Shown here in pieces: positions 25,646 to 35,055 of a stretch of DNA of 64,000 nt. The notes under the pieces were generated by a model. That model ran no database searches and was not told the DNA's origin. It saw only the letters and a program-made list of their open reading frames with translations. A program made the position numbers and the translations under genes. The DNA comes from UBA7692 sp964650845. Lineage in GTDB: Bacteria > Bacteroidota > Bacteroidia > Chitinophagales > LD1. Location of the stretch: positions 1 to 64,000 of the forward strand of contig CAZYXR010000003.1 in the NCBI GenBank assembly GCA_964650845.1, in the 5' to 3' direction. Position 1 is the stretch's first letter; every line of letters begins with the position of its first letter.

Positions 25646-26937
25646 AAATTACGCTCAGATTTTTTATTGCTTACCGTCTGCACTACTTCGGCTCTTGTAT
25701 CAATGTATCCAGAAATAGAAGACCCGAGCGTAAACCCAAAGTGCGTTCCATTTACATCAATATCCAACACTTCGAATGATGCACCGAATTCAATGTGATC
25801 GAGGGTGCGGTTAAGAGAGCGAACTCCTAAGTTTATAAAATATTTACCGGGCACAAATTTAGGCTCGGTAAGTGCTATTTCTAATTCTACTTCATCGGAG
25901 TTTTGAAATGTAAAAGAGCAATCGGACTCGTAAGTGCAAATGCGCAAACCGCTTGAATCATTGATGCCAAAACCAAATTCTATTTCGCTGATGTTTTTAT
26001 TGACACGGGTTGCAGAGAACTTAATCTTCACATTATCGCGCCAATAAGCCTGATCGGTACAAGCCAATGTTTCTATACGCACCTCCTGCCCGTAATGTTT
26101 TGCATCTCTGATGTATTCTCGAATTGGTTTACCGGCATTTAGCGCAATAGTATCATCGAAATACTTTTTAATCATATCGTTTACACTGCCATTTTGTGCC
26201 AGTGTTCCGTTTTGCATATAAATTATTCGTGAGCAAAGCGATGACATTGCTTGCATATTATGGCTTACAAACAACACTGTGCGGCCTTGTCCGCTCACAT
26301 CTTTCATTTTACCTAAGCACTTTTTTTGAAACTCGGCATCGCCCACGGCAAGCACTTCGTCCACAATTAAAATTTCGGGTTCAAGGTGTGCCGCTACTGC
26401 AAAGGCCAAACGAACATACATGCCCGATGAATAGCGCTTTACAGGCGTGTCAATATACTTTTCAACTCCACTGAAACCAACAATTTCATCGAACTTCGAT
26501 TTGATTTCAAACTTCGTCATTCCTAAAATTGCCCCATTCAAAAATATATTCTCACGCCCGGTCAATTCGGGATGAAAACCTGTGCCTACTTCCAGCAATG
26601 AAGCTATTCTACCTTTAACTTTAATATCGCCTTTTGTGGGCCCTGTAACTTTTGAAAGTATTTTTAGAAGGGTTGATTTTCCGGCTCCATTTTTACCAAT
26701 AATACCAAGCACTTCGCCTTGCCTCACTTCAAAATTGATGTTTTGCAACGCCCACACATACTCCGAATCGTTTTTAACGGCACGATTGTTTTCGCCCGTA
26801 ACCAGTTGATACGGATCGTCTTTACCACGCACTTTGTGCCACCAGCGGTTGATGTCGTGCGCAAGTGTGCCGGTACTTACCAACCCCAGCCGGTATTGTT
26901 TATATAAATCTTCAACTTTTATTACTACATCACTCAT
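25642..26937 (-). CDS. Polysaccharide ABC exporter ATP-binding protein (Wzt type)
   Basis: A 431-residue ATPase. Residues 1-60 hold the long insert typical of O-antigen exporters, followed by Walker A GKNGAGKST (81-89), ENIFLNGAILGM, the signature YSSGMYVRLAFAVAAHL and Walker B ILIVDEVLAVGD. The C-terminal ~170 residues form a separate beta-sandwich (WRDNVKIKF to FGFTLGSSISG). In Wzt proteins this domain recognises the capped end of the finished polysaccharide, so export here should depend on the glycan's end structure. The partner permease gene lies 5 bases upstream. Confidence 0.95.
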   Translation of the reverse strand: MSDVVIKVEDLYKQYRLGLVSTGTLAHDINRWWHKVRGKDDPYQLVTGENNRAVKNDSEYVWALQNINFEVRQGEVLGIIGKNGAGKSTLLKILSKVTGPTKGDIKVKGRIASLLEVGTGFHPELTGRENIFLNGAILGMTKFEIKSKFDEIVGFSGVEKYIDTPVKRYSSGMYVRLAFAVAAHLEPEILIVDEVLAVGDAEFQKKCLGKMKDVSGQGRTVLFVSHNMQAMSSLCSRIIYMQNGTLAQNGSVNDMIKKYFDDTIALNAGKPIREYIRDAKHYGQEVRIETLACTDQAYWRDNVKIKFSATRVNKNISEIEFGFGINDSSGLRICTYESDCSFTFQNSDEVELEIALTEPKFVPGKYFINLGVRSLNRTLDHIEFGASFEVLDIDVNGTHFGFTLGSSISGYIDTRAEVVQTVSNKKSERNL

Positions 26938-26942
26938 AAATG

Positions 26943-27794
26943 CTACACAGTGTCCATGAAACTTTTTTCTACCTTATTAAACACAAGCACACCCATCCCA
27001 AGGGTTACAACACTAAAAACCGTGGTATATGCCAACCCCCAAACATCAAATTGCCCGATACTGAAAAACGAATAGCGGAACGTTTCGATAATAGATGTAA
27101 GCGGATTGAACGATAACAACAAGCGCATTTTGCCGTGTGTGTAACTTAAAGGGTAAATAATTGGCGTGGCATACATCAACAACTGCACCCCAAACTGCAA
27201 CAAGAAAGACAAATCGCGGTACTTGGTAGTAAGCGATGAAAAAATAATGCCCAAACCAAGCCCTAAAATTGCCATCAAAAAAACGAGGTATGGCAAAATC
27301 AATATGGTTGCATTGATTTTTACTTCTACCCCTTCGGTAATTACTAAAAAACAAAGCACTACCAGAAACAGCATTGTTTGAATGCCGAGCTTGATAATGT
27401 TTGATATTATCACCGAAATGGGTGTAGTAAGGCGCGGAAAATACACCTTGCCGAAAATACTTGCGTTGCCAACAAAGGTGTTGGATGTTTTAATAAAACA
27501 ATCGGAAAAATAAGTCCACAGCGTGATTCCGGAAAGATAAAACAGAACCGGGTGAACACCATCGGTAGGTATGTTTGCAATTTTATTAAATACAAAAAAG
27601 AAGGTGAGTGTAGTAAACAGCGGCTGAATAAAAAGCCACAATGGCCCCAAAATAGTTTGCTTGTAAATGGAAACAAAATCGCGCTTTACAAAAAGTGCTA
27701 TCAAATCGCGGTATCGCCAAAGCTCACTCAATCTTACATCAAACAACCCCCGCTGAGGTGAAATAATTTCTGTCCAAACCTGCTTATCGCTCAC
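26943..27794 (-). CDS. Polysaccharide ABC exporter permease (Wzm type)
   Basis: A 283-residue ABC-2 permease with about six helices. The N-terminal amphipathic part LWRYRDLIALFVKRDFVSIYKQTILG (broken as LWRYRDLIALFVKRDF / VSIYKQTILG) leads to GPLWLFIQPLFTTLTFFFVF, and later helices include SDCFIKTSNTFVGNASIFGK and FGVQLLMYATPIIYP. With the Wzt ATPase downstream it moves the lipid-linked polysaccharide across the inner membrane, which defines this operon as an ABC-dependent capsule, O-antigen or exopolysaccharide locus. The DUF5989 gene lies 39 bases upstream. Confidence 0.95.
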   Translation of the reverse strand: MSDKQVWTEIISPQRGLFDVRLSELWRYRDLIALFVKRDFVSIYKQTILGPLWLFIQPLFTTLTFFFVFNKIANIPTDGVHPVLFYLSGITLWTYFSDCFIKTSNTFVGNASIFGKVYFPRLTTPISVIISNIIKLGIQTMLFLVVLCFLVITEGVEVKINATILILPYLVFLMAILGLGLGIIFSSLTTKYRDLSFLLQFGVQLLMYATPIIYPLSYTHGKMRLLLSFNPLTSIIETFRYSFFSIGQFDVWGLAYTTVFSVVTLGMGVLVFNKVEKSFMDTV

Positions 27795-27833
27795 TGCCTT
27801 TATGTAATAGCTTTTGTTATAAAAATTACGCGG

Positions 27834-27983
27834 TTAAAATAATGTGTAAACAAAAGGAGCCGCAGCGCTGCCGCCACCAATAACCACCAAAACACCTACC
27901 AATAACAGCACAATAACTATGGGTAATAACCACCATTTTTTGCGCTCCATCATAAACGTGAATAAGTCTTTTAACGATTCCAT
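27834..27983 (-). CDS. DUF5989 family small membrane protein (49 aa)
   Basis: A short gene, easily missed. The product begins MESLKDLFTFMMERKKWW, continues as one strongly hydrophobic helix (LLPIVIVLLLVGVLVVIGG) and ends with SAAAPFVYTLF. That three-part layout, ERKKWWLLP before the helix and APFxYTLF at the end, is the DUF5989 signature. The family occurs in polysaccharide and natural product clusters, usually directly beside an SxtJ-family gene. Here it lies between the epimerase and wzm genes, while the SxtJ homologue is 26 kb away. Biochemical role unknown; probably a helper of membrane glycan assembly. Confidence 0.88.
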   Translation of the reverse strand: MESLKDLFTFMMERKKWWLLPIVIVLLLVGVLVVIGGGSAAAPFVYTLF

Positions 27984-28092
27984 ATTATACTTTCAATTGG
28001 CTGTGTGCTTTACATTTTGCAGTGCGAATGTAACACTTTGATTTTAGCCCATTCTGCATTTTTTGTTTGCTAACAACAAAAAACTAATAATG

Positions 28093-29070
28093 CTAATCTT
28101 TTTGCTTTGACCAATGCTTATACCAATCAACAAAATTTTTCAAGCCTTCTTCAATATCTATGGTTGGCATAAAACCAACATCCTCAGTTATTTTGGCAAT
28201 TTCAGCATAGGTTTTTAATACATCGCCTTGCTGCATGGGCAAATAGTTTTTGATGGCCTTTTTGCCAATCAAATTTTCTAATGTTTCTATAAAGTAACCA
28301 AGTTTAACGGGGCGGTGATTGCCTATATTGTAAATACGGTTGCCATCAACCTCGCTTTTCATCAACATTATTTTATTTATTCCACTTACTACATCATCAA
28401 TGTATGTAAAGTCGCGCTCCATTTCACCATTGTTATAAATATCAATTGGCGCACCTTCAAATATGGCTTTGGTGAATTTAAAGTAAGCCATATCGGGCCG
28501 CCCCCACGGGCCATAAACCGAAAAAAAGCGCAACCCCGTAACCGGAATTTTGTACAAATGACAGTAGGTAAAAGCCATCAACTCATTAGCTCGCTTGGTG
28601 GCTGCATACAAACTAATGGGTTGCTCTACGGTATCCGTTTCACAAAATGGAACTTTTGTATTTGCGCCATACACCGAACTGGACGAAGCATAAATGAGAT
28701 GTTTCACATTGTAATTTCTGCAAGCCTCCAAAATATTTACAAAACCGGTGAGGTTGCTATCGGCATAACTCAATGGATTGGTAATAGAAAAACGCACTCC
28801 GGCTTGAGCTGCAAGATGAATAACATAATGCGGCTGGAAGGTTTTGAAAAGATGTGCTAAAGTTGGATAATCTGCTACATCTGCTTTTTCAAAATCGATA
28901 TTCTTATACGCTTCTAATTGCTCTAAGCGCGCGCGTTTTAAATCTGCATCATAATAGTCATTCAGGTTATCAATACCTACAACTGCAAAACCTTGTTCTG
29001 CCAAGTGCTTTGCGCAATGAAAACCTATAAATCCTGCTACACCGGTAATAATAACTTTGGTTGTACTCAT
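28093..29070 (-). CDS. NAD-dependent nucleotide-sugar epimerase (UDP-glucuronate 4-epimerase type)
   Basis: First gene of the polysaccharide operon. The start is at MSTTKVIITG, and 33 residues of upstream open frame are discarded because they do not match the family. The extended SDR features are GVAGFIGFHCAKHL (NAD binding), VIHLAAQAGVRFSITNP, the active-site YAATKRANELMA (Y-x3-K), and RFFSVYGPWGRPDMAYFKFTKAI, broken as RFFSVYGPWGRPD / MAYFKFTKAI. The GRPDMA region is typical of UDP-GlcA 4-epimerases (CapI/LpsL), which make UDP-galacturonate. This implies a uronic acid in the polymer. Product assignment within the epimerases is by motif only. Confidence 0.88.
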   Translation of the reverse strand: MSTTKVIITGVAGFIGFHCAKHLAEQGFAVVGIDNLNDYYDADLKRARLEQLEAYKNIDFEKADVADYPTLAHLFKTFQPHYVIHLAAQAGVRFSITNPLSYADSNLTGFVNILEACRNYNVKHLIYASSSSVYGANTKVPFCETDTVEQPISLYAATKRANELMAFTYCHLYKIPVTGLRFFSVYGPWGRPDMAYFKFTKAIFEGAPIDIYNNGEMERDFTYIDDVVSGINKIMLMKSEVDGNRIYNIGNHRPVKLGYFIETLENLIGKKAIKNYLPMQQGDVLKTYAEIAKITEDVGFMPTIDIEEGLKNFVDWYKHWSKQKD

Positions 29071-29221
29071 TTTTTGCAAACCTAAATTATTTCGCTCATC
29101 TCCGTATGAATACAAACCACATGGGCAAATTGGGATTTGAAAACACAAAGACAAAATAGCCTGACCCAACCAACCAATTTGAACTTTTTACCGTTTTCAA
29201 TAAACAGATTGATATTTTCGC

Positions 29222-32155
29222 GTGATATTGAAGCAGCTATTCTCCTTTCTCTTATTGCTTTCATCAGTTTTTACCATGCGTGCATCGCACATTGTGGGGG
29301 GCGAATTGTATTACGATTTTCTTGGTGGCAATCAATATCGCATCACACTTAAGCTTTTTCGCGATTGCAATTGTTTTAATTGTGCTGCTTTTGCCGCTAC
29401 CGAATATGTTACCATCACCAATTCGGGCGGCTCTATTATCACCCAACTGGGTTTGCCTTTTCCGGGTTCCAACCAGCTTTCATCGGTGGTAAATAACCCT
29501 TGCTTGGTTACTACCGATGTGTGCGTAGAAGAAGCTGTTTATACAGGAACAGTAAACTTGCCTCCTATTGGTGGTGGATACAATTTGATGTATCAAAGGT
29601 GTTGCCGCAACATTACCAACAACTTGATTGGCGACCAGGGTGCTACCTTTGCTGCGCATATTCCGGGTACCGATGTGGTGGCAAACAGCGCGAACAGCTC
29701 GCCACGGTTCGATAACTTTCCTCCAATATTTATTTGCAACAATGCCCCTTTGATTTTTGACCATTCTGCTACCGACCCCGATGGCAATGTATTGCGCTAT
29801 TCATTATCGGCACCTTTTGATGGAGCCGACCCCAACTGCCCCGACCCAAGCCCAAATTCACAAACTGGCGGTGTGTGCCCCACAATTCCGGGAGCTTACA
29901 ATGCTGTGATTTATCAAAATAGTTTCAGCCCCATAAACCCTTTGAACGACCCGCCCAATAGCGGTGTAATGCGCATTGATTCTGTTACCGGCATTCTTAC
30001 TTGCACGCCCAACACACAAGGCCAGTTTATTGTAGGTGTGCAGGTTGATGAATACAACAACGGGGTGCTAATTGGCTCTACCACGCGCGATTTTCAGTTT
30101 AATGTTGTGCAATGCAACATTCCAATCGCTGCAATTCCTTCAAATTCTATTGATCCTACTACAGGAATCGGTGTTTATACCGTTGAATGTGCCGATAGTT
30201 CAATTACTTTTAATGCAAGTATTTTCAACCCTCCGCCTACCACAACGCCACTCACTGTGCATTGGGATTTTGGCATTCCAAATAGAACAGACGATACTTC
30301 TAATCTTACAAATCCATCTTTTGTTTACCCCGACACGGGTACATTTCTTGTTACATTGATTGTAAGTAAAGAAATTAACGGGCAAGGTTGCTACGATACT
30401 GCCGAAGCAATTGTGAAGGTATATCCTGTGTTTTTTCCGGGTTTTGAATTTGTATCCAGTATCAATTCTGCTTGTTTAGATGTGAGCTTAAATTTAGAAG
30501 ACAAAACAGTTTCAACCTCGGGAAGTGTTACCAGTTGGTTTTGGAACTTTGGCGATGGCACAAACAGCACCCAACCCAACCCAACAAAACAATATAGCTC
30601 TCCGGGTACTTTCCCAATTACACTTACCGTTGCAAACGCAAGAGGTTGCTCGGGTACTTTTCGCGACACAGCAATCATTCATCCAAAACCAAATGCCGAT
30701 TTTGATGCTCCCGCAGTTTGCGAAAACCAACCGTCATTATTCAATGATGCCTCTACCATTTCGCCCGGTGGCATTACCACTTACGATTGGGATTTTGACG
30801 GTATAGGAACGTCATCTGTGCGCTCGCCATTATTTTCGTTTCCAAGCACCGGAAGCAAACTTGTGCGCTTGATAGTAGTAAGCGATAAAGGGTGTAGTGA
30901 TACGCTTTTTAAAGCAGTAATGGTAAATCCATTCCCTACAATTGCTGCTTCGCCAAAAATTAGCTCCCGTTGCCCTTTTCAACAAGTTCAATTAGATGCG
31001 CAAGGCGGTGTAAGCTATGTGTGGTTTCCATCTACCGGATTAGACAACCCAACTTCGGCCACACCAATTGCAACCACCGACACATCTTCCATAATGTATG
31101 TGGTGCAAGGTACCGATGCTAATGGTTGTTCTAACAAAGATTCGGTACAAATAAACGTGTATGGATTTCCGGCAATAAATGCGGGTGTAGATACATCGGT
31201 ATGTTTGAGTGCCGGAAGCTTTCGCGATAGCGTAATGCTGGTAGCAACCGGTGGTGTAACGTATGTGTGGTCGCCCACCACGGGGCTTTCAGATGCAACG
31301 GTGTTTAACCCGGTATCGCGCCCTCTACAAAACACCACTTATTACGTTACCGGAACCGATGCCAATGGTTGTGTAAATGTAGATTCGGTGAATGTGTATT
31401 TTCTCGATCCGAGTTTGAACCTGATTTTAGAAAACGAAAAGCCTATTTGCGAAGGTCAAGATGGTTCTGCTACGGTGGCGGATCAAGGCTCTTCATCTTA
31501 TTTGTGGTCGCCTGCTACTTACGTTTCAAACCCAACTATTTTTAACCCAATTTTTTCGCCTCCGGCAACTATACAATATGTTTTGCGGGTTAATAATTAT
31601 TGCTACACCAAAACTGATACCGTAAATATTGTTGTGTTGGATTTGCCGCTTGTTGATGCCGGAAACGACACCAGTATTTACCGCGATAGCGAAGTGCTAT
31701 TGAATGGCTCAACAAATGGTTTAGATTACTACTGGTTTCCTGGAACGGTAGTAAAATCGCCCTTTGAACTTTCAACAACTGCTACGCCCGAAAATTCGCA
31801 ATGGTACTATTTGTATGCATTGAATGCTGCCGGTTGCGTGTCGGTAGATTCAGTTTATATTACAGTATTGCCGCTCACTAAGCTATTGTTGCCCACAGGT
31901 TTTTCGCCAAATGGCGATGGTGTAAATGATGTGTTTCGCATAGCGCGCAACATGAATATTGGCACATTAAAAACATTTAGCGTTTACAACCGTTGGGGGC
32001 AGTTGGTGTTTCAAACCAACGATGTTTCGCAAGGTTGGGATGGCACTTACAAAGGGAAGTTACAGCCCATGGGCACTTATGTTTGGTACATAAAAGCATT
32101 GAACAAAGACAACGATGAAATTAATGAAAGTGGAAATATCACTTTGTTGCATTAA
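29222..32155 (+). CDS. Large secreted PKD-domain protein with gliding-motility (CHU_C) C-terminal domain
   Basis: A 977-residue exported protein starting at a GTG, with the signal peptide MILKQLFSFLLLLSSVFTMRA (broken as MILKQLFSFLL / LLSSVFTMRA). A domain beginning SHIVGGELYYDFLGG follows, of the kind found at the N-terminus of many Bacteroidota surface proteins. PKD-like beta-sandwiches are visible around DFGIPNRTDD, WNFGDGTNSTQPNP and YDWDFDGIGTSS. Then come repeated VWSPTTGLSD-type modules, and the type B T9SS sorting domain begins at LLPTGFSPNGDGVNDVF. It should be a surface adhesin-like protein secreted by T9SS. A TATTTTCG sequence sits only two bases before the GTG, so the message may be nearly leaderless. 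Confidence 0.92.
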   Translation: MILKQLFSFLLLLSSVFTMRASHIVGGELYYDFLGGNQYRITLKLFRDCNCFNCAAFAATEYVTITNSGGSIITQLGLPFPGSNQLSSVVNNPCLVTTDVCVEEAVYTGTVNLPPIGGGYNLMYQRCCRNITNNLIGDQGATFAAHIPGTDVVANSANSSPRFDNFPPIFICNNAPLIFDHSATDPDGNVLRYSLSAPFDGADPNCPDPSPNSQTGGVCPTIPGAYNAVIYQNSFSPINPLNDPPNSGVMRIDSVTGILTCTPNTQGQFIVGVQVDEYNNGVLIGSTTRDFQFNVVQCNIPIAAIPSNSIDPTTGIGVYTVECADSSITFNASIFNPPPTTTPLTVHWDFGIPNRTDDTSNLTNPSFVYPDTGTFLVTLIVSKEINGQGCYDTAEAIVKVYPVFFPGFEFVSSINSACLDVSLNLEDKTVSTSGSVTSWFWNFGDGTNSTQPNPTKQYSSPGTFPITLTVANARGCSGTFRDTAIIHPKPNADFDAPAVCENQPSLFNDASTISPGGITTYDWDFDGIGTSSVRSPLFSFPSTGSKLVRLIVVSDKGCSDTLFKAVMVNPFPTIAASPKISSRCPFQQVQLDAQGGVSYVWFPSTGLDNPTSATPIATTDTSSIMYVVQGTDANGCSNKDSVQINVYGFPAINAGVDTSVCLSAGSFRDSVMLVATGGVTYVWSPTTGLSDATVFNPVSRPLQNTTYYVTGTDANGCVNVDSVNVYFLDPSLNLILENEKPICEGQDGSATVADQGSSSYLWSPATYVSNPTIFNPIFSPPATIQYVLRVNNYCYTKTDTVNIVVLDLPLVDAGNDTSIYRDSEVLLNGSTNGLDYYWFPGTVVKSPFELSTTATPENSQWYYLYALNAAGCVSVDSVYITVLPLTKLLLPTGFSPNGDGVNDVFRIARNMNIGTLKTFSVYNRWGQLVFQTNDVSQGWDGTYKGKLQPMGTYVWYIKALNKDNDEINESGNITLLH

Positions 32156-32193
32156 GTCTTATTATTCATTTTTGCATATCGCTAATAATATTT

Positions 32194-32397
32194 ATGGATT
32201 CATTTACCGAAGATAAAAGTGCTGCTTGTGTAATTACATTGAAAGCTCGTGGTCCAGTTGCCATAACAGGCGATTTTGTAATTATTGATGAGGATGGAAA
32301 TGAACTCCCTAAAAAAGAAAAAATATCCATCTGCCGATGTGGCATGAGCAAAATTTTACCAATTTGCGATGGCGCACACAAAGGGCTTTCGTTTTAA
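32194..32397 (+). CDS. CDGSH-type iron-sulfur protein
   Basis: A 67-residue protein with the [2Fe-2S] motif CRCGMSKILPICDGAH near its end. It has the three Cys and one His ligands expected for the family. The preceding strands (ITGDFVIIDEDGNEL) are typical too. CDGSH proteins in bacteria are small soluble redox or cluster-carrier proteins. The gene stands between the PKD protein and the DUF2157 gene, reading in the same direction. Confidence 0.95.
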   Translation: MDSFTEDKSAACVITLKARGPVAITGDFVIIDEDGNELPKKEKISICRCGMSKILPICDGAHKGLSF

Positions 32398-32429
32398 AAA
32401 ACAGATAGCATACATACAATAGTTCTACA

Positions 32430-33692
32430 ATGATTAAAGACTTGCCGGAACTTATTGAAGCAGGAATAATATCGGAGGAAACAGCCGCGCAAATCCGCCA
32501 TTACTATTTTCAAAAAAACCCTCAGCCGCAAAACCGCCTGCTGATAGCTTTTGGCATATTGGGTGCTTTGTTGGTTGGCTTGGGCATCATATTGATAATT
32601 GCGCATAATTGGGATGAACTTTCGCGCTGGTTTAAAACCGTATTGGCTTTTGTGCCCTTGGTAGCTGGGCAACTTGCCTGTGCATATACTTTGCAAAAAA
32701 AACCTGACAGCATTGCGTGGCGCGAAGCCTCCTCGGCATTTTTATTTATGAGTGTTGGCGCGTGCATTTCGCTTATCAGCCAGATATACAATCTTGGTGG
32801 CAGCCTTGCTTCATTTCTACTTGCATGGATGCTGCTTTGTTCTCCGTTGATATACGTAATGCGTTCATCTATTGCCTCGCTGTGCTTCATTATAGGAATC
32901 ACTTATTATGCAAGCGAAACAGGCTATTGGGCGCGTTATGACGGAGGCAATCCACATTTGTATTGGGTGCTGCTGTTGATTCCCTTGCCGCATTACTTTC
33001 AGCTATTTAAGCACCATGTTTCAAGCAATTTTATTGCTTTTCACCATAGAATTATTTTGTACTCAATACTTATTGCATTGGGCACAGTAGCCAAAAACTC
33101 CGAAGCATTTATGGCAATTGCATACATGAGTTTGTTTGGTTTGTTTTATTTAATAGGCTCTGTTTTTATTGCTGAAGTAAACAACGAATACAAAAAAATA
33201 GGTGGTTTTGGCACAGTAGCCATGTTGGTTGTTTTTAGTTTTAAATGGTTTTGGGAAGAATTGAATGAACAAAATTTGATCTTGAATTCCCCCGAATTTT
33301 TTGTGGCGGTTTTAATAAGCATATTGGCATTAGCACTTTTCTTTTACAAGCAAAAACAAAAGCCCAATGCGCCTTTTGATCCACTTGAACTTGTCTTTGT
33401 ATGGTTTATTCTAATTTTTGTGGCGGGCATGGGTTCTTATGTTTTAGCCACAGTGCTTACCAATTTGTCTGCATTAGCTATTGGCATTTACACAGTGGTG
33501 CGCGGCTCAAAACAAAATCACTTGGGTATTTTGAATTATGGCTTGTTGATTATTACCGCACTTATAATTTGTAGATTTTTTGACACCGATATGTCGTTTG
33601 TGGCACGTGGCTTTTTGTTTGTATTGGTAGGCGTTGGTTTTTTTGCAGCCAATTATTCTATGCTTCAAAAACGAAAAAAACATGAACAATAA
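32430..33692 (+). CDS. DUF2157 domain membrane protein
   Basis: A 420-residue polytopic protein. The N-terminal DUF2157 segment runs from LPELIEAGIISEETAAQI through the first helices (LIAFGILGALLVGLGIILI, then HNWDELSRWFKT). About ten helices follow. The family has no known biochemical function. It is nearly always followed by a GDYXXLXY protein, as here, where the next gene starts 11 bases before this one stops. Confidence 0.9.
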   Translation: MIKDLPELIEAGIISEETAAQIRHYYFQKNPQPQNRLLIAFGILGALLVGLGIILIIAHNWDELSRWFKTVLAFVPLVAGQLACAYTLQKKPDSIAWREASSAFLFMSVGACISLISQIYNLGGSLASFLLAWMLLCSPLIYVMRSSIASLCFIIGITYYASETGYWARYDGGNPHLYWVLLLIPLPHYFQLFKHHVSSNFIAFHHRIILYSILIALGTVAKNSEAFMAIAYMSLFGLFYLIGSVFIAEVNNEYKKIGGFGTVAMLVVFSFKWFWEELNEQNLILNSPEFFVAVLISILALALFFYKQKQKPNAPFDPLELVFVWFILIFVAGMGSYVLATVLTNLSALAIGIYTVVRGSKQNHLGILNYGLLIITALIICRFFDTDMSFVARGFLFVLVGVGFFAANYSMLQKRKKHEQ

Positions 33693-34272
33693 AAAGTGGT
33701 TGATTGTTCTTTTTGTGGCAATGGTGTTGGCTCAATTTGCCGTGCCATTAAAAATGATTTTTGACAGAGAAAATGTATTGGTAGCGGGCAAAAATTATAA
33801 ATTCAAAACAGCTCCAATTGACCCCAGCGATCCATTCAGAGGAAAATATGTTACATTAAGTTTTGCTGAAAATACTTTTGAGGTAAGTGATAACGAAAAG
33901 TGGCACAACGGGCAAAGCATTTATGTTTTATTGAAAACAGACAAGGATGGGTTTGCAAAAATTGCCGATGTAGTAAAAGAAACACCCGCAGAAAGCAACG
34001 ATTATGTAAAGGCGAAACTCAATTATGTAGTGGTTCAAAAAGATTCAACTCAAACCATTCATCAATTGAATATTGAATATCCTTTTAATCGCTTTTACAT
34101 GGAGGAGTCTAAAGCCCCTTTGGCCGAAAGCATGTACTGGGAACTTGCGCGCGACACAACAAAAATTGCTTACGCATCGGTAAGCGTTCAAAACGGCAAT
34201 GCTGTTTTGAAAGATGTGTTTATTAACGATGTTTCGATAAAAGATTTGGTGAAGGCTGAAAGACTAAAATAA
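33682..34272 (+). CDS. GDYXXLXY domain protein
   Basis: A 196-residue protein. The start is at MNNKKWLIVLFVAM (33682), inside the end of the DUF2157 gene. An N-terminal membrane anchor (WLIVLFVAMVLAQFAVPLKMI, broken as WLIVLFVAMVLA / QFAVPLKMI) leads to a periplasmic domain with DPFRGKYVTLSF, the family motif in a variant form (RGKYVTLSF), and a later RFYMEE segment. It is the constant partner of DUF2157 proteins and the overlap implies coupled translation. Function unknown. Confidence 0.9.
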   Translation: MNNKKWLIVLFVAMVLAQFAVPLKMIFDRENVLVAGKNYKFKTAPIDPSDPFRGKYVTLSFAENTFEVSDNEKWHNGQSIYVLLKTDKDGFAKIADVVKETPAESNDYVKAKLNYVVVQKDSTQTIHQLNIEYPFNRFYMEESKAPLAESMYWELARDTTKIAYASVSVQNGNAVLKDVFINDVSIKDLVKAERLK

Positions 34273-34302
34273 TCTTTCAAACACCGAGCTAAATTGCCAC
34301 AA

Positions 34303-35004
34303 TTATACATTCAAGTAGCGCATCAAAGAATCGTAGCGATCTTTCATATCTTCGGTATAACCGGTTTCTTGGTAAACGCCTTTTACTTGATAATCGTACC
34401 GCTCAAATGCCGCAACTATTACCGACAAATCCGTCTTGTTGAGCTTTAATGTTACATCCACTTTGGCTACATCTTGGCGAATGTTTGTGTAGCAACTCAA
34501 TATCTGCGCTTCGTTACCTTCTACTATGCGGGCAATTTCGGTAAGCGAAAAATCCTTTAGTGAAACTTCAATCTCCATGATACTTCCTTCATCGGTTAAT
34601 GAACCAAATGAAGCCAGTGCACCCAAAATATCTTCGGCAGACACTAAACCTACATAGTTTTCTTCTTCGTCCAACACGGGAATTACACCAATTTTGAGCT
34701 TGTTGCCGAGCTTAATTACTTCTAACAAATGGGTGTGTTCGTAAACGAATGGATGCGCAAACGAATTGCGATATTCAGATAGCGGAAGTGTAAAATCATT
34801 GGCGTTAATCACATCTTCCATCGAAATCAGGTTGATGAGTTTACCATCTTTTACCACAGGCAATTGGTGTACTGCAAATTCATGCATCCATTGCAATGCC
34901 TTTTCACCACTGTCGCTTGGCTTTAGCGGTGGAATATTATCTGCTATGAGGTGCTTTGCTAACATATTGAGCGTTTGTGATTTATTATACAAATGTTTCG
35001 ACAT
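34303..35004 (-). CDS. CBS domain pair protein
   Basis: A 233-residue cytoplasmic protein. Two CBS motifs are seen: residues about 12-75 (DNIPPLKPSDSGEKALQWM to LINLISMEDVI) and 80-140 (SFAHPFVYEHTHLLEVIKL to YVGLVSAEDIL). The C-terminal ~80 residues look like an ACT-like regulatory domain (GSIMEIEVSLKDFSLTEIA). CBS pairs bind adenine nucleotides and sense energy charge. The partner process is not evident from neighbours. Confidence 0.85.
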   Translation of the reverse strand: MSKHLYNKSQTLNMLAKHLIADNIPPLKPSDSGEKALQWMHEFAVHQLPVVKDGKLINLISMEDVINANDFTLPLSEYRNSFAHPFVYEHTHLLEVIKLGNKLKIGVIPVLDEEENYVGLVSAEDILGALASFGSLTDEGSIMEIEVSLKDFSLTEIARIVEGNEAQILSCYTNIRQDVAKVDVTLKLNKTDLSVIVAAFERYDYQVKGVYQETGYTEDMKDRYDSLMRYLNV

Positions 35005-35055
35005 GCTTGTTACTTAATACAACGTTAAGACAGGCAAAACATCTTAAGGTTGTAT

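Noticed and set aside
25642..26937. A teichoic-acid exporter ATPase (TagH) instead of Wzt
   Set aside because: The protein has the long C-terminal beta-sandwich of Wzt, and the Bacteroidota context has no teichoic acids.
28315..28860. A 181-residue open frame opposite the epimerase gene
   Set aside because: It mirrors the epimerase coding sequence and has no family features.
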